Below are positions 29,561-37,487 of a DNA stretch of 64,000 nt, piece after piece. The translations under genes were made by a program, and so were the position numbers. This DNA is from 2-02-FULL-55-14 sp964473365 (GTDB lineage: Bacteria > Bacteroidota > Ignavibacteria > UBA10030). The notes under the pieces are model-generated. The model was given only the letters and a program-made list of their open reading frames with translations, searched no databases and was not told the DNA's origin. Position 1 is the stretch's first letter. Each line of letters begins with the position of its first letter. The DNA is taken from positions 1-64,000 of the forward strand of contig CAYYOV010000003.1 in the NCBI GenBank assembly GCA_964473365.1. The letters are read 5' to 3'.

Positions 29561-31465
29561 ATGACCACTCTGCCTTGGAACCGTCGCACAATGTTTTGCG
29601 CGTTGATCGTCTCCCTCCTCCTCGTCATCGGAGGATGCGGGGGGGCGCGTGAGACAGTATCGTCGGATGCCGTTCGGCCGTTCACATTCGCGTGGCTCTC
29701 TGATACGCACATTGGCAGCACCACGGGTGCTGAGGATCTGGCGGCGACGGTCGCCGATATCAACGCACAGGACAGCCTGGCGTTCGTCGTTCTGAGCGGA
29801 GATATCACCGAACTTGGCTCAGACGCTGAGATCGCCGAGGCCCGGTCGATCTTGGACGGCCTCCACAAGCCGTACTATATCATTCCAGGCAATCATGATA
29901 CCAAGTGGTCCGAATCGGGCGCGACGACCTTTCTGAAGGTCTTTGGATCCGACCGATTTGTCTTTTCTCATGAAGGGATACTCTTCTTCGGATTGCATCA
30001 AGGCCCGCTCCTCCGCATGGGTGACGGACACTTTGCCCCCGAAGACCTTCGCTGGCTCGACTCGCTCCTCTCGACCATCGACCCCGCTCAGCCGCTGATC
30101 TTCATCACCCACTACCCGCTCGACGACGGCATCGACAACTGGTATGAACTGACGGAACGCCTGCGCCGCTTCAACACGCAGGCCGTCCTCGTTGGGCATG
30201 GGCATGGCAACAGGAAGATGGAATTTGAAGGGCTTCCCGCTGCCATGGGGCGGTCCAATCTGCGAGCACGACAACCCGTCGGCGGATACACGCTCGTTCA
30301 GGTCCGTTCAGATTCGCTCATCCTGGCAGAACGCCGCCCCGGCCGACGAACGCTCCCCTCGTGGCATGCCCTTCAGCTGGGCAGACGTAAGTTCTCGGCT
30401 CCGGAGGCACCATATCCTCGTCCGAATGCGGAAGCCTACAACCGCGCCTTCCCCCACGTCAAGCGTGCCTGGAGCGTTCAGGCAGGCTGGACGATCACAG
30501 GAGCGCCGACCGTCTCCGGCGATCGCGTCATCGTCGGAGATCGCAGCGGCACCGTTCGCGCGATCGGACTGAATGACGGGAACGTGATCTGGTCGCGGAA
30601 GCTCCCTGGTTCGGTACATACGACTCCCGACGTTTCGGGTGAATTCGTCGTCGTCACGACCGGAGACGGCACGGTGACGGCCCTTGACCGTAATTCCGGC
30701 ACGGTCGTCTGGAACGTTTCCACTGGAAGACCGAACGTCGCGTGCCCCTCGATCGTCGACGGACGCGTGTACGTGGGCACGAGCGCGGGGAGCTTCCTTT
30801 GCCTCGGTCTGAGCGACGGATCGTTGCAGTGGAAATATGATTCCGTGAGAGCGTTCGTAGAGACGAAACCGCTCATCACTCCAACATCGGTGATTTTTGG
30901 GGCCTGGGATTCATACCTGTATGCCCTCGACTGGTCCACGGGCCAGCTCCGGTGGAAATGGAACAACGGGACCCAAGCAAGAGGCCTTTCACCCGCCGCA
31001 GCCTGGCCCGTCGCCAGCCATGGTCGCATCTTCATCGCGGCCCCCGACCGGGCGGCAACGGTCCTCGACGAAGCGACGGGCACTGTCGTCTGGCGCTCGA
31101 AGGAGAACACGGTACGCGAAGCTATCGGGATCTCGGAGGACGGCAGCCGATTCTACGCGAAAGGGATGAACGATACGTTGTTCGCCTACGACGCCCGGTC
31201 GACTTCGCGTCTTCTGACATGGGCGGCCGCGTGCGGGTTTGGATACGACATCGACCCGTCCATGCCGCGAGAGGCCGACGGACGCGTCTACTTCGGAACG
31301 AAGAACGGACTCGTGTTCTCGATCGACGGTCTCACCGGGTCCATTATCTGGTCCCACAAGGTTTCGAACACGATCGTCAACACCGTCGCACCGGTCGACC
31401 GCCACCGGGTGGTCGTGACCGATTTCGACGGTCAGATCGTCCTCCTCACCGACGAACAACCATAG
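29561..31465 (+). CDS. Lipoprotein metallophosphoesterase fused to a PQQ-type beta-propeller
   Basis: Predicted envelope lipoprotein of 634 residues. A signal peptide ends in the lipobox VIGGC with Cys26. Residues 40-290 are a calcineurin-like phosphoesterase with all metal-ligand motifs: DTH (48-50), GD (80-81), GNHD (110-113), HYP (184) and GHGHGN (212-217). Residues 315-634 contain repeated blades of the PQQ/pyrrolo-quinoline-like propeller, with units such as GDRSGTVRAIGLNDGNVIWS and NSGTVVWNVSTG. An upstream TTG (29516) is possible, but ATG 29561 gives a clean signal peptide. Substrate unknown; the propeller may be a binding scaffold. Its place between two crotonase genes gives no clear hint. 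Confidence 0.85.
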   Translation: MTTLPWNRRTMFCALIVSLLLVIGGCGGARETVSSDAVRPFTFAWLSDTHIGSTTGAEDLAATVADINAQDSLAFVVLSGDITELGSDAEIAEARSILDGLHKPYYIIPGNHDTKWSESGATTFLKVFGSDRFVFSHEGILFFGLHQGPLLRMGDGHFAPEDLRWLDSLLSTIDPAQPLIFITHYPLDDGIDNWYELTERLRRFNTQAVLVGHGHGNRKMEFEGLPAAMGRSNLRARQPVGGYTLVQVRSDSLILAERRPGRRTLPSWHALQLGRRKFSAPEAPYPRPNAEAYNRAFPHVKRAWSVQAGWTITGAPTVSGDRVIVGDRSGTVRAIGLNDGNVIWSRKLPGSVHTTPDVSGEFVVVTTGDGTVTALDRNSGTVVWNVSTGRPNVACPSIVDGRVYVGTSAGSFLCLGLSDGSLQWKYDSVRAFVETKPLITPTSVIFGAWDSYLYALDWSTGQLRWKWNNGTQARGLSPAAAWPVASHGRIFIAAPDRAATVLDEATGTVVWRSKENTVREAIGISEDGSRFYAKGMNDTLFAYDARSTSRLLTWAAACGFGYDIDPSMPREADGRVYFGTKNGLVFSIDGLTGSIIWSHKVSNTIVNTVAPVDRHRVVVTDFDGQIVLLTDEQP

Positions 31466-31472
31466 TGTCCCT

Positions 31473-32258
31473 ATGCCCCCCTTCGAGACCCTTCTGACCG
31501 ACCTTCGCGACGGCGTCCTGACGATCACCCTGAATCGCCCGGAGGTCTATAACGCCCTCAACGAGGCGATGAAGAAGGAATTGAACGATGCGTTCAAAGA
31601 CGCAGAGAAGAACCCCGACGTCCGGTGCATCGTGCTGCGCGGGGCTGGGGAGAAGGCTTTCTGTTCAGGACAGGACTTGAAGGAACACCAAGGGACCAAG
31701 CGGTCACTTAAGGCATCCCTCCAAAAGAGCTACAACCCGCTCATCCGAAAGATGCGGACGATCGAGAAACCCATCATCGGCATGATCAACGGCGTGGCCG
31801 CCGGGGCCGGTTTGAGCCTGGCTCTCGCGTGCGATCTACGGCTGATGTCGGACAGCGCGAAGCTCATCGAGGTCTTCGTTCGCATCGCCCTCATTCCAGA
31901 TTCAGGTTCGCACTGGTTCCTCCCCCGACTCGTCGGGATGGCGAGAGCGTTCGAGTACTCCGCCCTGGGAGATGATATCGGTGCCCAGGAGGCGGAACGC
32001 GTTGGCCTTGTCAACCGGGTCGTCCCCTCCGCAGACCTGGAACGGGAGACCATGTCGCTCGCCTCCCGATTGGCGACTGCCCCCACCCGCACCATCGGCC
32101 TCATCAAACGGACCCTTAACAAAGCACAATCTTCGTCGCTCGACGACCTTCTCGAGTATGAGGCGACTATTCAGGAGATCGCCTCAAACACCGAGGATCA
32201 TCGAGAAGGGATCGCCGCCTTCCTCGAGAAGCGAAAGGCCCGGTTTCTCGGACGCTAG
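31473..32258 (+). CDS. Enoyl-CoA isomerase/hydratase family protein (PaaG-like)
   Basis: A 261-residue crotonase-fold protein starting seven bases after the phosphoesterase stop. GVAAGAGLSLALACD replaces the Glu of hydratases with Ser115, and the later motif RIALIPDSGSHWFLPRLVG places Asp143 where PaaG and related isomerases have their catalytic aspartate. This pattern fits PaaG, which converts ring 1,2-epoxyphenylacetyl-CoA to the oxepin, or a delta3-delta2-enoyl-CoA isomerase. KAFCSGQDLKEH gives the first oxyanion loop. PaaG is favoured because a PaaH- and a PaaJ-like gene follow, but no epoxidase genes are visible. Confidence 0.87.
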   Translation: MPPFETLLTDLRDGVLTITLNRPEVYNALNEAMKKELNDAFKDAEKNPDVRCIVLRGAGEKAFCSGQDLKEHQGTKRSLKASLQKSYNPLIRKMRTIEKPIIGMINGVAAGAGLSLALACDLRLMSDSAKLIEVFVRIALIPDSGSHWFLPRLVGMARAFEYSALGDDIGAQEAERVGLVNRVVPSADLERETMSLASRLATAPTRTIGLIKRTLNKAQSSSLDDLLEYEATIQEIASNTEDHREGIAAFLEKRKARFLGR

Positions 32259-32283
32259 GCGTTCTCTGGACCTTCGCGGCTCG

Positions 32284-32312
32284 TTGTTTTTCAGACGGGT
32301 TGTGCGTAGGTT
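32284..32312 (+). promoter_or_regulatory. Possible promoter upstream of the hydroxyacyl-CoA dehydrogenase gene
   Basis: TTGTTT (32284-32289), a 17-base spacer and TAGGTT (32307-32312) followed by TAGG, 34 bases before the ATG at 32346. The 87-base gap here is the largest in this stretch of otherwise overlapping genes. The -10 element is a weak match, so this is tentative. Confidence 0.35.
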
Positions 32313-32345
32313 TAGGTCAGTTTTCATCCATTCTCTCTGACATCC

Positions 32346-33236
32346 ATGTTCAAGTACGTAGCCGTGATCGGAGCGGGCACCATGGGCGCCGGCATCGCCC
32401 AGGTGGTCGCCCAGATGAAGTGTGACGTCTATTTGTACGACGTCAACGATACGGTCCTCCGGCGGGCCGTCGAGCGGATCCGGGCCGACCTGAAACGGTC
32501 GGTTCAGAAGGGGCTGATGACTCCCGAAGAGGTCCTGGCCATTGTTGACCGGATCCGCCCGAAGACGCACCTGCCCGACCTGAGCCCTGCGGACTTCGTG
32601 ATCGAGGCCGTCGTCGAGGATCTTCGCGTCAAGCGCGACATGCTCCGACGGATGGAGGAGATCGTGAAGCAGGGAGTTGTCCTGGCCACGAACACCTCGT
32701 CGATCCCTGTCACCGCTGTCGCCGCTGGGGTCAAACAGCCCTCGAAGGTGGTCGGCATGCATTTCTTCAACCCGGCCCCGGTGATGAAATTGGTGGAAGT
32801 GATCCGCGGCGACCGGACGTCGGATGAAACGCTCAACACGACCGTCGCCTTCGCTTCGTTCCTCGGGAAGACGCCCGTTACAGCAAAGGACACTCCAGGA
32901 TTCATCGTGAACCGTGTCGCCAGGCCGTTCTACGGCGAGGCGCTTCGGATCGTCGGTGAGAACCTGGCAACAGTCGACCAGGTCGATCGCATCGCACGTG
33001 AGGTCGGCGGATTCGCCATGGGTCCATTTGAGCTCATGGACCTCATCGGCATCGACGTGAACCTGTCCGTTACTGAGTCGATGTACGACCAATTCGGAGG
33101 CGAACCGCGGTATCGCCCCCACCCCATCCAAAAGCGTATGGTGGACGCCGGGAAATTGGGCCGTAAGTCCAACGAAGGCTTCTACCGCTACGACGAATTC
33201 TCGAAGAAACGCCTCGACGAGCCGGGCCGTTCATGA
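32346..33236 (+). CDS. 3-hydroxyacyl-CoA dehydrogenase (PaaH/Hbd-like)
   Basis: NAD-dependent oxidation of 3-hydroxyacyl-CoA to 3-ketoacyl-CoA; 296 residues. The Rossmann motif is GAGTMGAGIAQ (9-19). The catalytic histidine is His139 in VVGMHFFNPAPVMKLVEV, with Ser119 in NTSSI and the DTPGFIVNRV segment near residue 182. The C-terminal helical dimerisation domain includes VGGFAMGPFELMDLIGID. Length fits short-form Hbd/PaaH. Its stop overlaps the next start by four bases. Confidence 0.93.
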   Translation: MFKYVAVIGAGTMGAGIAQVVAQMKCDVYLYDVNDTVLRRAVERIRADLKRSVQKGLMTPEEVLAIVDRIRPKTHLPDLSPADFVIEAVVEDLRVKRDMLRRMEEIVKQGVVLATNTSSIPVTAVAAGVKQPSKVVGMHFFNPAPVMKLVEVIRGDRTSDETLNTTVAFASFLGKTPVTAKDTPGFIVNRVARPFYGEALRIVGENLATVDQVDRIAREVGGFAMGPFELMDLIGIDVNLSVTESMYDQFGGEPRYRPHPIQKRMVDAGKLGRKSNEGFYRYDEFSKKRLDEPGRS

Positions 33237-34159
33237 CATCCAAGAAAAAAACTCCGGCGAAGGCAAGACCCGGGACTGCATCGCCAGGACGGGCCAGGCC
33301 CACTTCGAAGGTCCCGACCAAGACAAAGTCGAAGCGCTCCACCGCTCCCGCGGTCACACCTCAGCCCAAGACCAAGGCGGCGCCTCCGCCGGCTCCGATC
33401 GTGCTCATCGCAGGTGACGGAACGATCGCGCTGGAATTGACGCAGGCCGTCGCAGCCAAGGGGTACGTGGTCCATTTGTGGAACGTCGATCCAGTCCCGG
33501 CGAGATCCTCCCTTCCTGAGAAGGCGACCATCGTCAACTCACCTACCGCTGCCGCTGCTGTTGCGCTCGAGGTGACCGTCGCCGATCGGGCAGCCAAGCA
33601 GAGGAACCTGCGATCGATCGACGCCGCGTTGCCGCCGACAGCCCCCATCGTCTCATCATGCTTGACCGTTCCAACGGTGGAGCAGGCCAGCTGGATCGTC
33701 GGCAAGCATCGGTTGGCGGGATGCGCCGCCCTACCGACGTACGCCTCGAAGCTGACCGTCGAAGTGGCGCCTACGGTCTTCACGCCGCGACAAACGCTCG
33801 ACGCGGTTGGTGCCTTCTACGCCTCGATCGGCCAGCGAATGGAGCTTGTCCAGGACCGAGTCGGTCTGGTGTCCGCCCGGATCATCTGCCAGCTGATCAA
33901 CGAAGCGGCGTTCGCCTTGCAGGAAGATGTGGCGCGTCCGGAGGATGTCGATACGGCCATGAAGCTCGGGGTGAACTACCCGCATGGACCGTTCGCTTGG
34001 GCAGAGATTCTGGGACTCCGAAACGTCGTGGCCATCCTCCAGGCCATGCACGCCGAATACGCTGAGGAACGGTATCGCGTCTCGCCGCTCCTGCGGCAGA
34101 TGGCGCTCGGCGGTGAATGGTGGCGCCGTCAACTTGAGCAATCACCGAAGGGATCTTGA
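33233..34159 (+). CDS. Degenerate 3-hydroxyacyl-CoA dehydrogenase paralogue (probable pseudoenzyme)
   Basis: A 308-residue protein overlapping the preceding dehydrogenase by four bases. Residues 1-52 are a Lys/Ala/Pro/Ser-rich disordered extension. Residues 54-180 look like an eroded Rossmann domain: the dinucleotide motif is GDGTIALELTQ, and the catalytic His of the family aligns with Ala165 (LAGCAALPTYASKLTVEV). The C-terminal 3HCDH domain is well kept (NEAAFALQEDVARPEDVDTA, then KLGVNYPHGPFAWAEILG). It is therefore unlikely to be an active dehydrogenase; a regulatory or structural partner of the PaaH-like enzyme is plausible inference. Confidence 0.8.
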   Translation: MTSKKKTPAKARPGTASPGRARPTSKVPTKTKSKRSTAPAVTPQPKTKAAPPPAPIVLIAGDGTIALELTQAVAAKGYVVHLWNVDPVPARSSLPEKATIVNSPTAAAAVALEVTVADRAAKQRNLRSIDAALPPTAPIVSSCLTVPTVEQASWIVGKHRLAGCAALPTYASKLTVEVAPTVFTPRQTLDAVGAFYASIGQRMELVQDRVGLVSARIICQLINEAAFALQEDVARPEDVDTAMKLGVNYPHGPFAWAEILGLRNVVAILQAMHAEYAEERYRVSPLLRQMALGGEWWRRQLEQSPKGS

Positions 34160-34161
34160 CC

Positions 34162-34848
34162 ATGAGCCGAGCCTGGATCGTGCTTCTCCCATTTCTTGCC
34201 GCAACGGCGCTGAGCCAGCCCAAATTATCGCTCGACAAGCAGGAGATCGACCTCGGCATCGTCTATCGCGGGGCGGTCAAGAAAGCCAGCTTCACGATCA
34301 AGAACATCGGGAACCAGCCGTTGAAGATCCTGCAGATCGTACCGTCGTGCGGATGCACGGCCCTGAAACGTCCGAAAGACGTCCTCGCCCCGGGCGAGTC
34401 GGACGTCGTTGAGGTCGAGTTCAGTAGCGCCACATTTCGTGGACGCGTCGAATCGAAGCGTGTCGATATCCAGACGAACGACCCGGCCGCAGAGTACGCG
34501 ACCGTGATGCTCACCGCCGATGTCCGCGAAGAGCTCGCGCCCGTTCAGGGTTCGTCGCTGGCATGGTTCGGCGCGGTACCGATCGGGAAACCGGCAGACT
34601 ACAAACTGACCTTTAAGAACGTCACCGAGCGGCCGATCACCGTCAAGGGTTTCAAGTCGCCGGGCGGACGCGTGAGCGTCAAGTGGAATAAGGCTCGCAT
34701 CGCACCGCAAGAAGACGTGGAATTCACGGTGACGCTGGCGCCTGATCGCGAAGGCTATACGGCCGATCACGTCGACATCGAAACCGACAGCAAGAACCAG
34801 CCGACCGTCCAAGTCAGCGTGATGTTCATCGGCCAAAAAGCATCGTGA
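34162..34848 (+). CDS. Exported DUF1573 protein
   Basis: A 228-residue protein with an N-terminal signal peptide (MSRAWIVLLPFLAATALSQ). DUF1573 is a beta-sandwich of the ASH/MSP type; the hallmark here is NIGNQPLKILQIVPSCGCT near residues 49-67, with the conserved CGC. A second similar sandwich follows from about residue 120. The function of DUF1573 proteins is not established, although they are abundant in Bacteroidota envelopes. Start taken at ATG 34162; an in-frame TTG six bases earlier overlaps the preceding gene. Its stop overlaps the rhodanese gene start. Confidence 0.85.
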   Translation: MSRAWIVLLPFLAATALSQPKLSLDKQEIDLGIVYRGAVKKASFTIKNIGNQPLKILQIVPSCGCTALKRPKDVLAPGESDVVEVEFSSATFRGRVESKRVDIQTNDPAAEYATVMLTADVREELAPVQGSSLAWFGAVPIGKPADYKLTFKNVTERPITVKGFKSPGGRVSVKWNKARIAPQEDVEFTVTLAPDREGYTADHVDIETDSKNQPTVQVSVMFIGQKAS

Positions 34849-35351
34849 CAACTCCGACCGCCATACCGACCGCAGCCGTACGGCTCCGCGAAGCGGTCCG
34901 TGAGGCAGCCGTGCTCGCGCTCGTGTCAGTTGCGTTGGCCCTCTTCTACAACGGGGTCACAGGGAAAGGGGTCTTCGCCGATCTCCAACCGCCGGCGGCC
35001 ACCGTCACCCCAGGGTCCGCGCCCGAGATCATTCCGCTCGAGAAGGCGGCCAGTCTGCATCGCGAAGGCACTGCCTTATTCGTCGATTCGAGGCACGACT
35101 TCGATTTTCGGCTCGGACACATTACGGGGGCCCTGAGCGCTCCGTTGAAAGAGGCGGACGCCGTACTGTCTGGTCTGCGAGAACCAAAAGATCGTCCTGT
35201 GGTCGTCTACTGCGACGGGGCCGAGTGCAATTCAAGCCTTGAAGTGGGCGCTAAGTTCAGCGCCGCAGGGTACACGCACGTCTACGTGTTCTTCGCCGGA
35301 TGGACCGCGTGGAAGGAAGCGGGCCTGCCTCGTTCGGAGGGGACGCCATGA
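34845..35351 (+). CDS. Membrane-anchored rhodanese-like protein
   Basis: A 168-residue protein: one transmembrane anchor near residues 18-40, then a single rhodanese domain from about residue 62. Landmarks are LFVDSRHDFDFRLGHITGAL and the active-site loop VVVYCDGAECNSS, where the first Cys would carry the persulfide. The start is GTG at 34845, overlapping the DUF1573 stop by four bases (GTGA). The domain probably faces the periplasm. Likely role: sulfane-sulfur transfer with the MauE-like neighbour, by inference from context. Confidence 0.88.
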   Translation: MTTPTAIPTAAVRLREAVREAAVLALVSVALALFYNGVTGKGVFADLQPPAATVTPGSAPEIIPLEKAASLHREGTALFVDSRHDFDFRLGHITGALSAPLKEADAVLSGLREPKDRPVVVYCDGAECNSSLEVGAKFSAAGYTHVYVFFAGWTAWKEAGLPRSEGTP

Positions 35352-35985
35352 CCTCCCTCCTCGCCAATCGGTGGCTTGAGCTGCTGACGCGTCTGGTGGT
35401 CGGGACGATCTTCGTCGCTGCCAGCATTGAAAAGGCAGCTGACCCCGCGGCATTCGCCGTCCTCATCGCCAACTACAAGATCCTGTCCCCTTCGCTCACA
35501 ATGATCGTGGCGAGCACATTGCCCTGGGTGGAGTTGGTCTGTGGCGTTGCGATCATTCTGGGCGCGGGAGTCCGCGGGAGTGCGCTCCTCCTCGGCTTGT
35601 TGACCGTCGGCTTTACGCTTGCCGTCGTCTCCGGAGTCCTTCGCGGGCTCGATATTTCGTGCGGCTGCTACACNNNNNNNNNNNNNNNNNNNNNNNNNNN
35701 NNNNNNNNNNNNNNNNNNNNNNNNNNNNNNNNNNNNNNNNNNNNNNNNNNNNNNNNNNNNNNNNNNNNNNNNNTTGCCGTCGTCTCCGGAGTCCTTCGCG
35801 GGCTCGATATTTCGTGCGGCTGCTACACGCTCGACCCGGAGGTTGGCAAGATCGGGTGGCGAAAAGTAGCCGAAAACACCGGAATCATTGTTTTGTTCCT
35901 TTTTCTGGTATATTCCACGGCGGCTCGGGTCACGCTGGACCGGCTGGTCGCCGGCAGGAAAGAAGAGGAGGCATCCTACGAGTAG
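35348..35985 (+). CDS. MauE/DoxX-like membrane protein interrupted by a false assembly gap
   Basis: Small four-helix membrane protein of the DoxX/MauE group. The part before the N-run reads MTSLLANRWLELLTRLVVGT to GLDISCGCYT with the conserved CGC motif; the part after it continues LDPEVGKIGWRKVAENTG and ends EEEASYE at 35985. The 55 bases before the N-run (35619-35673) are repeated exactly after it (35774-35828). Removing the N-run and one copy leaves 483 bases, a single 160-residue frame, so the gene is almost certainly intact. MauE-type proteins act in periplasmic disulfide or electron transfer. The ATG overlaps the rhodanese stop by four bases. Confidence 0.85.
35674..35773. other. Assembly gap (100 N) between overlapping contig ends
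   Basis: Exactly 100 N flanked by identical 55-base sequences (35619-35673 and 35774-35828). A 55-base exact overlap is what a de Bruijn assembler with k=55 leaves at contig ends; the gap length is a placeholder and no sequence is probably missing. Confidence 0.95.
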
Positions 35986-36101
35986 CGCTGTTCCGGAGCT
36001 GTAGCCGGAATCGTCACGCCCCCTTCGCCTCCTTCTGCGTCCCACCTACCCCGTAGTCCCTTCCGCACTGAGCGCCACCCAGACCTCCAGCCCTGCACTC
36101 A

Positions 36102-37313
36102 ATGCGAACACCGTCAGACGCGTTCATCATCGATGCCACCCGCACGCCCGTCGGAAAGTATGGCGGCGCTCTCTCTTCCATACGTCCGGACGACCTGAGC
36201 GCTGTCATTCTGCGCTCGCTTGTTTCGCGGACCGGCATCGATCCGGCACGACTGGACGACGTCCTCTGGGGATGTGCCAATCAGGCCGGCGAAGACAATC
36301 GAAACGTCGGTCGGATGGGCGTCCTTCTCGCGGGTTTTCCCGACTCGGTCCCGGCAACCACGATCAATCGTCTGTGTGGGTCGAGCCTGGACGCCGTGAA
36401 TCAGGCGGCACGTGCGATCTGGTGTGGTGACGCGGACCTGATCATCGCCGGCGGCGTCGAATCGATGAGCCGGGCCCCGTACGTCATCCCCAAGAACGTC
36501 TCGGGAAAAGCCCTGTTCGGGAACTTGATGGCGTATGATACGGCACTCGGCTGGCGCTTCCCGAATCCGGCGATGGAAAAGCGCATGCCCCTGGAGTCGA
36601 TGGGCGAGACGGCAGAGAACATCTTTGAAAAGACGAAGATCTCCCGCGAGGAGCAGGACCAGTTCGCGCTTCGCAGTCATGAGCGTGCCGTCCAGGCGAC
36701 GATCGACGAACGATTCGCCGACGAGATCACGGATGTCGAAGTGCGAGAGTCGAAGTCAGACACCGTGCTCGTTGCCGAAGACGAAGGTCCCCGCGCCGAC
36801 ACGTCGCTCGAGCAACTCGCACGGCTCAAGCCCGCCTTCCGCAAGAACGGGACTGTCACGGCCGGGAACTCCTCCTCCCTCAACGACGGGGCAGCGGCCA
36901 TTCTCGTCGCCTCCGAACGCATCGTCAAGGAACTGAATCTGGCGCCGAAGGCGCGCATCGTGTCGACGGGTGTTGCCGGCGTAGACCCTCGAACGATGGG
37001 CCTGGGTCCCGTGCCGGCCTCCCGTGCTGCGCTTGCCAAGGCAGGATTGACGGTCCGGCAGATAGACCTCACCGAACTGAACGAGGCCTTCGCCGTTCAG
37101 GCGCTCGCTGTGATGCGCGAGCTCGAGCTCGACCCGGACCTCACGAATGTCAACGGCGGCGCGATCGCTCTGGGACATCCGCTCGGTTGCAGCGGCGCCC
37201 GCTTGATGACCACACTGCTGCACGAACTTGTTCGCCGACGCCACCGCTACGGCCTTGGCACAATGTGCATCGGCGTTGGACAAGGGATCGCGACCATCAT
37301 CGAGCGAGTCTAG
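36102..37313 (+). CDS. Thiolase, 3-oxoadipyl-CoA type (PaaJ/PcaF-like)
   Basis: Acyl-CoA thiolase of 403 residues that would cleave 3-ketoacyl-CoA with CoA. The N-terminal text IIDATRTPVGKYGGALSSIR and the GCANQAGEDNRNVGRMGVLL segment are typical of 3-oxoadipyl-CoA thiolases. Catalytic Cys92 is in NRLCGSSLDAV; the second active-site parts are GGAIALGHPLGCSGAR near residue 355 and CIGVGQG near residue 390. It completes a set with the PaaF-, PaaG- and PaaH-like genes. It stands 116 bases after the MauE-like gene; that gap shows nothing definite. Confidence 0.9.
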   Translation: MRTPSDAFIIDATRTPVGKYGGALSSIRPDDLSAVILRSLVSRTGIDPARLDDVLWGCANQAGEDNRNVGRMGVLLAGFPDSVPATTINRLCGSSLDAVNQAARAIWCGDADLIIAGGVESMSRAPYVIPKNVSGKALFGNLMAYDTALGWRFPNPAMEKRMPLESMGETAENIFEKTKISREEQDQFALRSHERAVQATIDERFADEITDVEVRESKSDTVLVAEDEGPRADTSLEQLARLKPAFRKNGTVTAGNSSSLNDGAAAILVASERIVKELNLAPKARIVSTGVAGVDPRTMGLGPVPASRAALAKAGLTVRQIDLTELNEAFAVQALAVMRELELDPDLTNVNGGAIALGHPLGCSGARLMTTLLHELVRRRHRYGLGTMCIGVGQGIATIIERV

Positions 37314-37487
37314 GATCTTTCTCAGAAACATTTCTCGCAGCGCCCGCTGTGGTAGCAGCGGCCGCAATGTCTTTGAATCGATCACATCCCTTTTCCGCTG
37401 CGACCGCCACGCTGGATCTGTCGCTGTGAGAGATGTGTTGAAACATGAATCGACCCAGGAATCCCAACGAGCCAAGAGAGGTGTGAG

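Noticed and set aside
29048..29710. A 220-codon minus-strand frame spanning the octamer array
   Set aside because: It is antisense to the hydratase and the phosphoesterase and stays open only because the array lacks stops in that frame.
35619..35828. Direct repeat flanking the N-run as a possible target-site duplication or tandem duplication
   Set aside because: The repeat ends exactly at the gap edges, is 55 bases long and its removal restores a frame; an assembly overlap explains it fully.
35909..35915. TATATT inside the MauE-like gene as a promoter for the thiolase
   Set aside because: It encodes part of a transmembrane helix and has no -35 partner at 16-18 bases.
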